Shown here piece by piece: positions 18,217 through 27,074 of a DNA stretch of 64,000 nucleotides. Position 1 is the first letter of the stretch; every line of letters starts with the position of its first letter. The stretch is from NCBI RefSeq assembly GCF_009857435.1, contig NZ_WWCK01000004.1:558001-622000 (forward strand), read 5' to 3'. This DNA comes from Duganella rivi. GTDB taxonomy: Bacteria; Pseudomonadota; Gammaproteobacteria; Burkholderiales; Burkholderiaceae_D. The notes under the pieces are model-generated. The model did no database searches. It saw nothing but the letters and a program-made list of their open reading frames with translations, and had not been told where the DNA came from. Both the position numbers and the translations under genes were made by a program.

Positions 18217-18244
18217 AAAAAGGCCGCTAACAAGCGGCCTTTTG
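18214..18244. terminator. Bidirectional terminator between persulfide gene and hemY
   Basis: AGGCCGCT (18221-18228) pairs with AGCGGCCT (18233-18240) around a 4-nt loop, with an A-run on the left and TTT on the right, so it can stop transcription from both convergent genes. Confidence 0.92.
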
Positions 18245-18246
18245 AC

Positions 18247-19443
18247 TTAGAGGATTGTCGCCAGTGCGCACTGGCGGTAGTGGTTGGCGGCTTCTTCTTC
18301 CTGCCCCAGCGCTTCGTGCATTTGCGCCAGCTTGAGGTGGGATTCGCGCACCATGCGCGGATCGGAGGCGTCCGACAGCGCTTGCTCCAGATAGCGCTGG
18401 GCTTTGCCCCACAGTTTTTGCTTCAGGCACAGCGAACCCAAGGTCAGCGCCAGCTCGGCATCGGTTGGACGGGCATTGGCCCAGTTCTCGCAATGCTCGA
18501 TCTGCATCAGCAGCGCTTGCGAACCGGCCGGGGCCGCCGCTTCGCGGTAGGCGCGCACCACGCGCTCGTCCCAATCCGCAGCCAGCGATTCTTCCGCCAC
18601 CAGTCGCGCTTCGTCGTGCAGGCCGCGTGCATTCAGCGCGGTCGCGGCGCGGCACGCCACGTATGGCTTGATGCGGTCGGCATTCGGCACGGTGGCCCAG
18701 ACGCGCAGCAGCGATTCAGCATCGTGGCTGGCATCGGACAGCAAATCATCGTAAGCCAGCTCGCGCAGACGCGACGACAAGGCCGGATGCAGTGCACGGT
18801 GCTTGTCCAGCGAGCGCACCAGGCGCAGCACTTCCGGCCAGTTCTTGGCTTGCTGCTGCGCTTTCAAGGACATCTGCAAGGCGTGAATGTGGCGGGTGCC
18901 GCTGGCATTCAACTCGCGCACGGCTTCCAGCGCCTGCTCCGGCTGGTGATCGTCCACCAGCAGCTCGGTGGCCGTCATCAGGCGCGCGGTTTTCATGCTG
19001 CTGTCATCGGCCAGCTTGTTGAGCCAGTTGTCGCGGCGCGCCGATTGACGCATGCGGTGCGCGGCGCGGGCGCCGATCAGCGCGGCCACGCCGGCGTTTT
19101 CCGGCAATTCCGAGGCGCGCAGTGCGGCCTTTTCAGCGTGGCCGAAGCGGCCTTCGAACAGGGCTTTCAGTGCTTCGCGCAGGCCCTTGTTGCCATCACG
19201 CTCGCGCTTGTGCTGGCGATACGCTGCCACCTTGCCCGGCATCTTGATGGTCGCGCGGAAGGCCCGGATCAGGATGTACAGGAAGGCAAACAGCGCCGCT
19301 TCCAGCACCACGAAGAAGTTCAGCGACAGGTCGATGCGGTGCGGCGGGTAGAACAGCACCACATTGCCCGGATTGAAGCGCGCCGTCACGGCAATGCCGA
19401 TGGCGGCGGCCATCATGGCGACTAACCAGAGAAATAAACGCAT
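18247..19443 (-). CDS. hemY: HemY-like membrane-anchored TPR protein
   Basis: The last gene of the haem cluster. The 398-residue protein has two N-terminal membrane segments (about 3-22 and 40-62), then KMPGKVAAYRQHKRER and a C-terminal run of TPR-like helices (about 85-390), the architecture of the proteobacterial HemY protein that is linked to protohaem formation or stabilises late haem enzymes. It is not the protoporphyrinogen oxidase that shares this symbol in Bacillus. It starts 2 bp after hemX, indicating translational coupling. Confidence 0.9.
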   Translation of the reverse strand: MRLFLWLVAMMAAAIGIAVTARFNPGNVVLFYPPHRIDLSLNFFVVLEAALFAFLYILIRAFRATIKMPGKVAAYRQHKRERDGNKGLREALKALFEGRFGHAEKAALRASELPENAGVAALIGARAAHRMRQSARRDNWLNKLADDSSMKTARLMTATELLVDDHQPEQALEAVRELNASGTRHIHALQMSLKAQQQAKNWPEVLRLVRSLDKHRALHPALSSRLRELAYDDLLSDASHDAESLLRVWATVPNADRIKPYVACRAATALNARGLHDEARLVAEESLAADWDERVVRAYREAAAPAGSQALLMQIEHCENWANARPTDAELALTLGSLCLKQKLWGKAQRYLEQALSDASDPRMVRESHLKLAQMHEALGQEEEAANHYRQCALATIL

Positions 19444-19445
19444 GA

Positions 19446-20618
19446 CTATGGCTTCGCTTTGTAGTTGCGCACAGCGTTCAGGCTGTCGGACAGGGTCGGC
19501 ATCTCAATCGCGAGATTGCTGCTCTGAACCTGACGCAGCAGTGCCTGCACGGTCTGGGTGGAACGGGCGCGGGTGTCGAAGTATTTGACCAGCGCTTCCT
19601 GTGCTGCGATCAGGTCGGCGCGGAAGGCGCCTTCGTTACGCGACAGCAGCGCCATGCGGGCATTCAGCAGGCGCAGTTTGAGGTTTTCGCGCAGGAAGTA
19701 GGCTTGGGTCGGCGACAGCATCAGCGCATCCGGCGTATCGACATTGCGCACGCGGATCAGTTGGCGAACGTCGGTCCACATCTCGCTGCTCCAGCCATTC
19801 CAGCCGTCTTGCAGCGCTTGCAGCCATGGGCTGGTGGTTTCTTCTACTTTCACCGGCTTGCCATCTTTGCCGTGCACGACCTTGGCCTTGGCTTTCTTTT
19901 CCGGCGGCGCAGGCAGGGTCGGCTTTTCATCCGACAGCATCGGCAGCGTATCGATTTGCGCGATGGCGTTATCGAGGCGCAGCGCCACGCCGACCGAATC
20001 CACGCTCGGCAGCGCTTTCAGCTTGTCAGTGTCGCGCGCGATGGCGCGGCGGATGGTGATGAATTGCGGCTTGTCCGAACGCGACAGGCTGCGGTCGGCA
20101 TTTTGCAGCGCGATCAGCGCGCCCGGCACGTTGCCGGCCAGTTGCAGCTGCTGCGAGGCGGTCGACAGCACTTGTTCGATCTCGGTCAGCGCCCACTCGT
20201 CGCGGTTCTTGGACAGATCCTGGTATAACTGCTCCAGCGCCAATTGCTGGCTCTGCGCTTCCTGCTGTTTGCTCTCCAACAGCGCGACCTTGGCTTGCAG
20301 TTCCTTGGTGCTTTCCTGCACGTTGCGCACGAGGTTGCCGGTGTCGGCGTTGCTGGCGTCGCCCTTTTGCAGGCGCAGCGCCATTTCCTCGCGCAGCTTG
20401 TTGACCCGCGCGTGCGACGACCACGTCTGGCCGGCCAGCAGGATGGTCAGCACGACGATGCCCACCGCCAGCATTTGCGGCTGTTGCAGGGTTTCGAGCA
20501 GGCTCGGTTCTGGCTGGGCCGGGGCCGGCGCCGGCGTCGGTGCAGGCGGCGGAGTCTCGGCAGGCTTCGCGGACGAAACCGCTGGATCAGGTAAGGTAGG
20601 CAAATCGTTCATAGGCAT
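19446..20618 (-). CDS. hemX: HemX-like membrane protein
   Basis: Protein of 390 residues with a proline/alanine-rich cytoplasmic N-terminus (about 8-38), one membrane segment near 50-66 (MLAVGIVVLTILLAG), a coiled-coil stretch (about 72-150) and a globular C-terminal domain. This is the HemX arrangement often annotated as uroporphyrinogen-III C-methyltransferase, but no SAM-binding motif is visible, so methyltransferase activity is doubtful. It overlaps hemD: the ATG at 20612 shares ATGA with the hemD stop, and an earlier in-frame ATG at 20618 is equally possible. Confidence 0.88.
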   Translation of the reverse strand: MPMNDLPTLPDPAVSSAKPAETPPPAPTPAPAPAQPEPSLLETLQQPQMLAVGIVVLTILLAGQTWSSHARVNKLREEMALRLQKGDASNADTGNLVRNVQESTKELQAKVALLESKQQEAQSQQLALEQLYQDLSKNRDEWALTEIEQVLSTASQQLQLAGNVPGALIALQNADRSLSRSDKPQFITIRRAIARDTDKLKALPSVDSVGVALRLDNAIAQIDTLPMLSDEKPTLPAPPEKKAKAKVVHGKDGKPVKVEETTSPWLQALQDGWNGWSSEMWTDVRQLIRVRNVDTPDALMLSPTQAYFLRENLKLRLLNARMALLSRNEGAFRADLIAAQEALVKYFDTRARSTQTVQALLRQVQSSNLAIEMPTLSDSLNAVRNYKAKP

Positions 20619-21388
20619 GATTGTAACGCGGCCAGCAGGCGTTCGTCGCCTGATCCTGTGAGCGTCAGCTTGGAAAATCCTAAATTATTTGCCGTTTCGG
20701 CAATACGGGCATGTGGCACGATGAGATGCTGTTGTTGCATAGCTACAACGCTATTGTGCTGCATTGCGTCAGGGTGATGCAAGTCCAACTGATGCAGGAG
20801 AGCGACCAGACCGCGCAGGGCTTCAGAACTGGTAATGATCCAGTCGTTTTGCTGCGCCAGCAAACGGCGCAGGGTGGCGGCCAGTTCGGGCGTCAGCGGC
20901 GGCACCGAGCGGCGGTAGGCAGGCACCACGTCGACCAGTGCGCCGGCGGCGCGCAGGCCGTCGGCCATCAGCTCGCGGCCGCTGTCGCCACGGATGATGA
21001 GGACTGGTTTGCCGTTCAGGGCGGACAGATCCAGCGTTTGCAGCAGGTGTTCGGAGTCGCTCTGGGCGGCGTCGCCCGGGCTGACGATATCGGACACGCC
21101 ATGGGCAGCCAGAGCGGCGCGGCTGCCCTCGCCGACCACGGCTGCCGTTACACCTTCCGGCCATTGCGCAATGTGGGCGAAGGCGGCGTCGATGGCGTTG
21201 GGCGAGACGAAGGCGACCAGTGCGTAGCGGTGCAGCTGCGCCAAGGCGGCCAGCAGCGCGGACTGGTCTTCCAGCGGCGCGATTTCCAGCAGCGGCAAGA
21301 CTTCCACCGCGCGGCCCAGCGCGGCAACGCGCTCGGCCAGCGGCCCGGCTTGCGCCAGCGGACGGGTGATGACGACGGCGCCGGTCAT
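20609..21388 (-). CDS. hemD: Uroporphyrinogen-III synthase
   Basis: Cyclises and inverts ring D of hydroxymethylbilane to make uroporphyrinogen III. From the start chosen here (MTGAVVITRPLAQA, ATG at 21388 with CGAGG just upstream) the protein has 259 residues; an in-frame ATG at 21436 would overlap hemC. Conserved features include ITRP near the N-terminus, VAFVSPNAIDAAF and WIITSSEALRGL. It lies 7 bp after the hemC stop and overlaps hemX, so the four hem genes are one operon. HemD sequences are poorly conserved; the context carries much of the assignment. Confidence 0.93.
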   Translation of the reverse strand: MTGAVVITRPLAQAGPLAERVAALGRAVEVLPLLEIAPLEDQSALLAALAQLHRYALVAFVSPNAIDAAFAHIAQWPEGVTAAVVGEGSRAALAAHGVSDIVSPGDAAQSDSEHLLQTLDLSALNGKPVLIIRGDSGRELMADGLRAAGALVDVVPAYRRSVPPLTPELAATLRRLLAQQNDWIITSSEALRGLVALLHQLDLHHPDAMQHNSVVAMQQQHLIVPHARIAETANNLGFSKLTLTGSGDERLLAALQSCL

Positions 21389-21395
21389 CCTCGGA

Positions 21396-22466
21396 TCAGG
21401 CGGCCGGCTTGCCGGGAACGGCGGCTGCGGCATCACCGGCGGCGCCAGGCGCGGCGGCCGTGGCGTCGGCGGCCAGCGTGGCCGAGCGGGCGTCGGCTTC
21501 GGCTTGGGCGGCTTCGCTCAGGCAGGACGACAGGATATCCTCGGCGTCCTGCGCGCGCAGCAGCTCGGCCACTTGCGCGCCCAGCGCTTCGGCGTCAGCC
21601 GCGGCGCCGCGCACCTCGGCGCTGGCCATGCGCGTGCCGTCCGGCGTGGCGACCATGGCGCGCAGGTGCATGTCGGCGCCGTCGACCGTGGCAAAGGCGG
21701 CCAGCGGCACCTGGCAGCTGCCGCCAAATACTTTCGACACTTTGCGTTCAGCCGTGACGGCTTGCGCGGTGGCTTCGTGATTCAGCGGCGCCAGAATCGC
21801 CATCAGGTCGAGGCCGTCGCTGCGCTCGGCAATCTCAATCGCCATTGCGCCCTGCCCTGCGGCCGGCAGGCTGGTTTCCGGCGGCAACAGTGCGCGGATG
21901 CGCTGCGGCAGGCCCAGGCGCTTGAGGCCGGCGGCAGCCAGAATAATGGCGGCGTAATCGCCACGATCCAGCTTGCCCAGGCGTGTATCCAGATTACCAC
22001 GCAGCGGTTTGATCACCAGATGCGGATAGCGCGCCGCGATCAGCGACTGGCGGCGCAGGCTGCTGGTGCCGACCACGGCGCCAGCCGGCAGCTCGTCCAG
22101 CGAGGCGTAATCGTTGGAAACGAAGGCGTCGCGCGGGTCTTCGCGCTCCAGCACGGCCGCCAGGGCGAAACCTTCCGGCAACTCCATCGGCACATCCTTG
22201 AGCGAGTGCACGGCCAGATCGGCACGGCCCTCGGCCATCGCCACTTCAAGTTCCTTAACAAACAAGCCCTTACCGCCGACCTTGGACAGGGTGCGATCCA
22301 GAATTTGATCGCCGCGCGTCGTCATTCCGACAATTTTGACATCGCACTGCGGATATAATATTGTCAAGCGTTCGCGCACGTGTTCCGCCTGCCACATGGC
22401 AAGGCGGCTCTCGCGTGAGGCGATCACCAATCTGGACGGGGGAGTTACCAATTCGGATGTTTTCAA
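21396..22466 (-). CDS. hemC: Hydroxymethylbilane synthase (porphobilinogen deaminase)
   Basis: Joins four porphobilinogen units into hydroxymethylbilane. The family motifs [41 protein letters not shown] and LRGNLDTRL are present, with the dipyrromethane cysteine in [12 protein letters not shown]. The reading frame is open to 22655, which would run into ppc on the other strand; no ATG or GTG fits, so I place the start at a TTG at 22466 just before KTSELVTPP, with a weak purine-rich site. The C-terminus carries an alanine-rich tail of about 40 residues. First gene of the hemCDXY operon. Confidence 0.93.
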   Translation of the reverse strand: MKTSELVTPPSRLVIASRESRLAMWQAEHVRERLTILYPQCDVKIVGMTTRGDQILDRTLSKVGGKGLFVKELEVAMAEGRADLAVHSLKDVPMELPEGFALAAVLEREDPRDAFVSNDYASLDELPAGAVVGTSSLRRQSLIAARYPHLVIKPLRGNLDTRLGKLDRGDYAAIILAAAGLKRLGLPQRIRALLPPETSLPAAGQGAMAIEIAERSDGLDLMAILAPLNHEATAQAVTAERKVSKVFGGSCQVPLAAFATVDGADMHLRAMVATPDGTRMASAEVRGAAADAEALGAQVAELLRAQDAEDILSSCLSEAAQAEADARSATLAADATAAAPGAAGDAAAAVPGKPAA

Positions 22467-22613
22467 AACCAGTTCTTTCGCTGTAGCTGACGCTAACCGG
22501 CGCAAGCCAGTACCACGCGCGTGTTTAAGATCACAAATTTTAGCATGCTCACCTTCTCGCAGAACCGGGTCACAAGCCCATGCACCGACATTTATCTCTT
22601 TGTGGCTTAACAC

Positions 22614-25424
22614 ATGGCAAACCAATCTAGTGCAACGCATCTCACTGCTGAACAACCGGGCGTAGACAAGGACGCGCCTCTGAAGGAAGACATTCGCTTA
22701 CTCGGTCGCCTGCTGGGCGACGTACTGCGCGACCAGGAAGGCGAGGAAGTCTACGCCGTGGTCGAAACCATCCGGCAAACCGCCGTGCGCTTCCGCCGCG
22801 AAGCCGACGCCGGCGCCGCCAAGGAATTGGACGGCATGCTGAAAATCCTCACCAAGGAACAGACGATTTCCGTGGTGCGCGCCTTTTCCTATTTCTCGCA
22901 CCTGGCCAATATCGCCGAAGACCAGCACCACATCCGCCGCCGCCGCGCCCACTTGCTGGCCGGCTCGAACCCGCAGCAGGGCAGCGTCAATTTCGCGCTG
23001 TGCAAGCTGAAGGAGGCCGGCGTGAAGGCCGACACCGTGTCGACCTTCTTCAAGGAGGCGCTGATTTCGCCGGTGCTGACCGCCCACCCGACCGAGGTGC
23101 AGCGTAAATCCATCCTCGATGCCGAGCACGATATCGCGCGCCTGCTGGCCGAGCGCGACCTGCCGCTGACGCCGAAGGAACGCGCCGCCAACCTGCACCT
23201 GCTGCGCGCGCGCATCGCCACCTTGTGGCAGACCCGCATGCTGCGCTACTCCAAGCTGACCGTGGCCGACGAGATTGAAAACGCCCTGTCCTACTACCGC
23301 ATCACCTTCCTGCGCGAACTGCCGGGCTTGTACGATGACATCGAGCAGGACATCGCCCACCACTACGGCGAGAGCGCCGAGATCAACGCGCCCTACGTGC
23401 AGATGGGCAGCTGGATCGGCGGCGACCGCGACGGCAATCCGAACGTGAACGGCAGCACCATGTCGCACGCGCTGACCCGCCAGGCCACCACCATCCTCGA
23501 TTTTTACCTGGAAGAAGCGCACACGCTGGGCGCCGAACTGTCGATTTCGACCCTGATGATCGCCTGCTCGCCGGAATTGCAAGCGCTGGCCGACCAGTCG
23601 CCGGACACCTCCGATCACCGCGCCGACGAGCCATATCGCCGCGCCCTGATCGGCATCTACGCCCGTCTGGCCTCGACCGCGCGCGCACTCGGTGCGACCA
23701 ATATCCTGCGCAAGGAAGTCGGCCACGCCGAGCCCTACGCCGATGCATCCGCCTTCTCGGCCGACCTGCAAGTGCTGATCGACTCGCTCAACGCCAACCA
23801 CGGCGGCGTGCTGGTGCAGCCGCGCCTGTCCACCTTGAAACGCGCGGCCGATATCTTCGGCTTCCACCTGGCTTCGCTGGACATGCGCCAGTCGTCGGAT
23901 ATCCACGAGCGCGTGCTGGGCGAGCTGTTCGCCAAATCCGGCGTGCAAGCCGACTACGCCGCGCTGGACGAAGACGCCAAGGTCAAGCTGCTGCTGAACG
24001 AGCTGTCGCAGCCGCGCCTGCTGAATTCGCCGTACGTGAGCTACTCCGCCGAGACCGTGTCGGAACTGGGCGTGCTGCGCGCGGCGCGCGAGATCCGCGC
24101 CCGCTACGGCGCGCGCGCGATCCGCAACTACATCATCTCGCACACCGAGACCGTGTCCGACCTGCTGGAAGTGCTGCTGCTGCAAAAAGAGCTGGGCCTG
24201 CTGCGCATCGCGGAAAAAGAGCTGGATCTGATGGTGATTCCGCTGTTCGAAACCATCCCCGACCTGCAACGCGCGGCCGGCATCATGGAAGCCGTGATGG
24301 CGATCCCGCTGGTGAAGGAACTGATCGCCAAGCAGGGCCAGATCCAGGAAGTCATGCTGGGCTACTCGGACTCCAACAAGGACGGCGGTTTCCTGACCTC
24401 CAACTGGGAGCTGTACAAAGCCGAGACGCACCTGGTCAAAGTGTTTGAAAAAGCCGGCGTCAAGCTGCGCCTGTTCCACGGCCGTGGCGGCACGGTTGGC
24501 CGCGGCGGTGGCCCGTCGTACGAAGCGATCCTGGCACAGCCGCATGGCACCGTGAACGGCCAGATCCGCCTGACCGAACAGGGCGAGATCATTGCCTCGA
24601 AGTTCTCCAACAAGGACATCGGCCGCCGCAACCTGGAACTGCTGGTCGCGGCCACGCTGGAAGCGAGCCTGATGCCGCTGTCGGAAGACGACGCGCACCA
24701 GCAGCAGCTGCGCGGCTTCGAAGCGGTGATGGCCGAGATTTCGGATCGCGCCTACAAGGCCTACCGCAACCTCGTCTACGAGACCCCGGGCTTCACCGAC
24801 TACTTCTTTGCCGCCACGCCGATTGCCGAGATCGCCGAGCTGAACCTCGGTTCGCGCCCGGCCTCGCGCAAATCGACCAAGCGCATCGAAGACTTGCGCG
24901 CAATTCCATGGGGCTTCTCGTGGGGCCAGTGCCGCCTGCTGCTGCCGGGCTGGTACGGTTTCGCCAGCGCTATCGGCGGCTGGATTGCCGACGGCGACAA
25001 GGCCGAGCGCCTGGCGCAACTGCAGTCGATGTTCCAGCACTGGCCGCTGTTCGCCACCCTGCTGTCCAACATGGACATGGTGCTGGCCAAGACCGACCTG
25101 GCCATCGCTTCGCGCTACGCCGAACTGGTGCAGGACAAGGAACTGCGCGAGCGCATCTTCAAGCGCATCACCGAGGAGCATGCGAACACGCTGGAGATCC
25201 TGCAAAGCATCACCGGCGCCACCGAGCGCCTGGCCGGCAATCCGCTGCTGGCGCGCTCGATCCAGAACCGCTTTGCCTACCTCGACCCGCTGAACCACTT
25301 GCAGGTTGAGCTGATCAAGCGCCACCGCGCGCTGTCAAACGAAAGCAAGGCCGACGAGCGCGTGCACCGCGGCATTCACCTGTCGATCAACGGCGTGGCG
25401 GCCGGCCTGCGCAACACCGGCTAA
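22614..25424 (+). CDS. ppc: Phosphoenolpyruvate carboxylase
   Basis: Anaplerotic enzyme that makes oxaloacetate from phosphoenolpyruvate and bicarbonate. The 936-residue protein has the catalytic H158 in [12 protein letters not shown], the [10 protein letters not shown] loop at 583-592 with its lysine K589, and [14 protein letters not shown] from F621. The conserved NTG C-terminus is intact. It diverges from hemC across about 150 bp, which must hold both promoters, and ends at a strong terminator. Confidence 0.97.
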   Translation: MANQSSATHLTAEQPGVDKDAPLKEDIRLLGRLLGDVLRDQEGEEVYAVVETIRQTAVRFRREADAGAAKELDGMLKILTKEQTISVVRAFSYFSHLANIAEDQHHIRRRRAHLLAGSNPQQGSVNFALCKLKEAGVKADTVSTFFKEALISPVLTAHPTEVQRKSILDAEHDIARLLAERDLPLTPKERAANLHLLRARIATLWQTRMLRYSKLTVADEIENALSYYRITFLRELPGLYDDIEQDIAHHYGESAEINAPYVQMGSWIGGDRDGNPNVNGSTMSHALTRQATTILDFYLEEAHTLGAELSISTLMIACSPELQALADQSPDTSDHRADEPYRRALIGIYARLASTARALGATNILRKEVGHAEPYADASAFSADLQVLIDSLNANHGGVLVQPRLSTLKRAADIFGFHLASLDMRQSSDIHERVLGELFAKSGVQADYAALDEDAKVKLLLNELSQPRLLNSPYVSYSAETVSELGVLRAAREIRARYGARAIRNYIISHTETVSDLLEVLLLQKELGLLRIAEKELDLMVIPLFETIPDLQRAAGIMEAVMAIPLVKELIAKQGQIQEVMLGYSDSNKDGGFLTSNWELYKAETHLVKVFEKAGVKLRLFHGRGGTVGRGGGPSYEAILAQPHGTVNGQIRLTEQGEIIASKFSNKDIGRRNLELLVAATLEASLMPLSEDDAHQQQLRGFEAVMAEISDRAYKAYRNLVYETPGFTDYFFAATPIAEIAELNLGSRPASRKSTKRIEDLRAIPWGFSWGQCRLLLPGWYGFASAIGGWIADGDKAERLAQLQSMFQHWPLFATLLSNMDMVLAKTDLAIASRYAELVQDKELRERIFKRITEEHANTLEILQSITGATERLAGNPLLARSIQNRFAYLDPLNHLQVELIKRHRALSNESKADERVHRGIHLSINGVAAGLRNTG

Positions 25425-25444
25425 GCCTGCTTAGCGCCAGTTAA

Positions 25445-25480
25445 ATCCCCGGCCTCCTCACGGACGCCGGGGATTTTTAT
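25445..25480 (+). terminator. Rho-independent terminator after ppc
   Basis: ATCCCCGGC (25445-25453) pairs with GCCGGGGAT (25466-25474), followed by TTTTAT. It lies 20 bp after the ppc stop. Confidence 0.93.
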
Positions 25481-25546
25481 TTAGAAAAATGCAACAAATA
25501 GCAATCTTGCATTACAATTATTCCAAGCCAACTTGCCCGGAACATC

Positions 25547-26632
25547 ATGCCCCACTCGTTTGCCTTCCCGCCATACGCCGAACTCAGCCAAGTCATGGGT
25601 TGGCTGCAAGCCGAGAGCGGTGAGCCGCTACTCGCCAGCGAAGCCGAACTACGCGACATCATCGCTCTGATGCCGCATCCGCTGTTCATTAAAAACAGCC
25701 GGTCGCAAGTCGTCATGATGAACCCGGCCTGCGAGGTGCTGTGGGGAGTCAGTGCTGCCGAGGCGGTCGGCACCGATGGCAGCGTCCACATGCCGCCGGA
25801 GCAAATCAAGCTACTGCGCGAACACGACCTGCACGCTTTCGCCAGCGGCCGCACCTGCATCGATGAAGCCTACCTGTGGAACAAGGCGCGCCAAGGCATG
25901 GGCTGGCTGCTGACCTACAAGCGCCCGACCTACCACAGCGACGGCACACCGCATTTGCTGATTTGCAGCGCCATCGACATCACCGAGCGCAAGCAGAAGG
26001 AAACCGCGCTGGAGCAGGCGCTAGAGCAGACGCGGCAGATCGCGGCGCAACAGCGCAACGCGGTAGAAAGCCAGCACCGGCGGCTGGCGCTGAATACGCA
26101 AGATAACTTGGCGCAAAACCTGATGGCGCTGAAGCTCGACATCGCCATGCTGCACGCGCGCACCGGCGAACAGCAACCGCTGCTGCATGAACGCGCATCG
26201 CAGGCGCTGGACACGCTCAGCGCCAGCATCAGCGCCGTGCGCGACATCATCAACGAACTGCATCCGGCGACGCTGGAACTGGGCTTGTCGGCGGCGATCG
26301 AGTGGCAACTCCAACAGATGCAGCGGCGCCAGGGCCTGCCATACCGCCTGCTGGTAGCGAACGACAGTGCCACGCTGAGCCAGCAACAAACCAGCGCCCT
26401 GTTCCACGTCGTCCAGTCCGGCCTGCGCCACCTGGCCGCCGGCGCCAGCGAACTGCAAGCCGAGCTGGATCTGCAAGCGAACCGGCTCGCCATCACGCTC
26501 AGCAGCGACCGCTCCGGCAACGGCGCCGAAACAGCCACGCTCAACGCCATGCAAGGCCGCCTCGCCGCACTCGGTGGAACGCTAAGCGCCACCTCGCGCA
26601 GCCTGCACATCAGTGTTGCAGGTGCTATTTGA
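25547..26632 (+). CDS. PAS-domain sensor protein with degenerate histidine-kinase module
   Basis: Cytoplasmic protein of 361 residues. A PAS domain occupies about 30-150 (ALMPHPLFIKNSRSQVVMMNPACE, ending SAIDITERKQ), followed by a coiled coil and a region aligned with the HisKA_3 dimerisation helix of NarX/DegS-type kinases (RRLALNTQDNLAQNLMALKLDI, about 184-205). Where those kinases have LHD with the phosphoacceptor histidine, this protein has TQD. The ATPase part is also poor: SGLRH stands in for the ExxxN N-box, and the G-boxes are eroded apart from AMQGRLAALGG. It probably senses through PAS but does not autophosphorylate. No response regulator adjoins it. Confidence 0.8.
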   Translation: MPHSFAFPPYAELSQVMGWLQAESGEPLLASEAELRDIIALMPHPLFIKNSRSQVVMMNPACEVLWGVSAAEAVGTDGSVHMPPEQIKLLREHDLHAFASGRTCIDEAYLWNKARQGMGWLLTYKRPTYHSDGTPHLLICSAIDITERKQKETALEQALEQTRQIAAQQRNAVESQHRRLALNTQDNLAQNLMALKLDIAMLHARTGEQQPLLHERASQALDTLSASISAVRDIINELHPATLELGLSAAIEWQLQQMQRRQGLPYRLLVANDSATLSQQQTSALFHVVQSGLRHLAAGASELQAELDLQANRLAITLSSDRSGNGAETATLNAMQGRLAALGGTLSATSRSLHISVAGAI

Positions 26633-27005
26633 GCGGCAGCCAGGCTGGCTTATTTTCGACAAACCACTCGCGTTCAACTGGGCCGGCGTATTCCGGCTCC
26701 AGCGTGCCGAGCGTGATGGCAATGCGGTCTGGGGATTCAGTGCTGCGCCAGAACAGCGTCGAGCCGCACGCGCGGCAAAAACCACGGCGGCCATGATCAG
26801 AGGAAGCGTACTCGGTTATCAGCTCCGCCCCCGCTTCGACCACAAAGCCGGCACTGGCGACATTCGCATATGAACCAGCCGCCGCGCCATGCTGCTTCTG
26901 GCACATGGTGCAATAGCAATGGCTTGCATGCGCGACCGGCAACGCCGCGCGATACCGCACGCCGCCGCACAAACAGCTTCCCTGCAAGTAATTGGATTCA
27001 GTCAT
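26625..27005 (-). CDS. GFA-family zinc protein
   Basis: Protein of 126 residues of the GFA fold (glutathione-dependent formaldehyde-activating enzyme and relatives). It has the zinc ligands CLCGG near the N-terminus, CYCTMCQKQHG and CRACGSTLFW. Members often have no proven formaldehyde activity, so the substrate is left open. Its 3' end overlaps the convergent PAS-protein gene by 8 bp. It is separated from rpoD upstream by a terminator. Confidence 0.9.
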   Translation of the reverse strand: MTESNYLQGSCLCGGVRYRAALPVAHASHCYCTMCQKQHGAAAGSYANVASAGFVVEAGAELITEYASSDHGRRGFCRACGSTLFWRSTESPDRIAITLGTLEPEYAGPVEREWFVENKPAWLPLK

Positions 27006-27026
27006 CGCACCATCCTAGCATAGGCG

Positions 27027-27050
27027 AAAAAAAGGAGGCACATGGCCTCC
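27027..27050 (-). terminator. Rho-independent terminator after rpoD
   Basis: GGAGGC (27034-27039) pairs with GCCTCC (27045-27050); the minus strand then runs into seven T residues. It lies 25 bp past the rpoD stop. Confidence 0.9.
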
Positions 27051-27074
27051 CTTCTCTATCTGCTCTGCTAACGC

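Noticed and set aside
22698..25325. 875-codon open frame on the minus strand opposite ppc
   Set aside because: Antisense to a clear ppc with all its motifs; no ribosome site and no domain.
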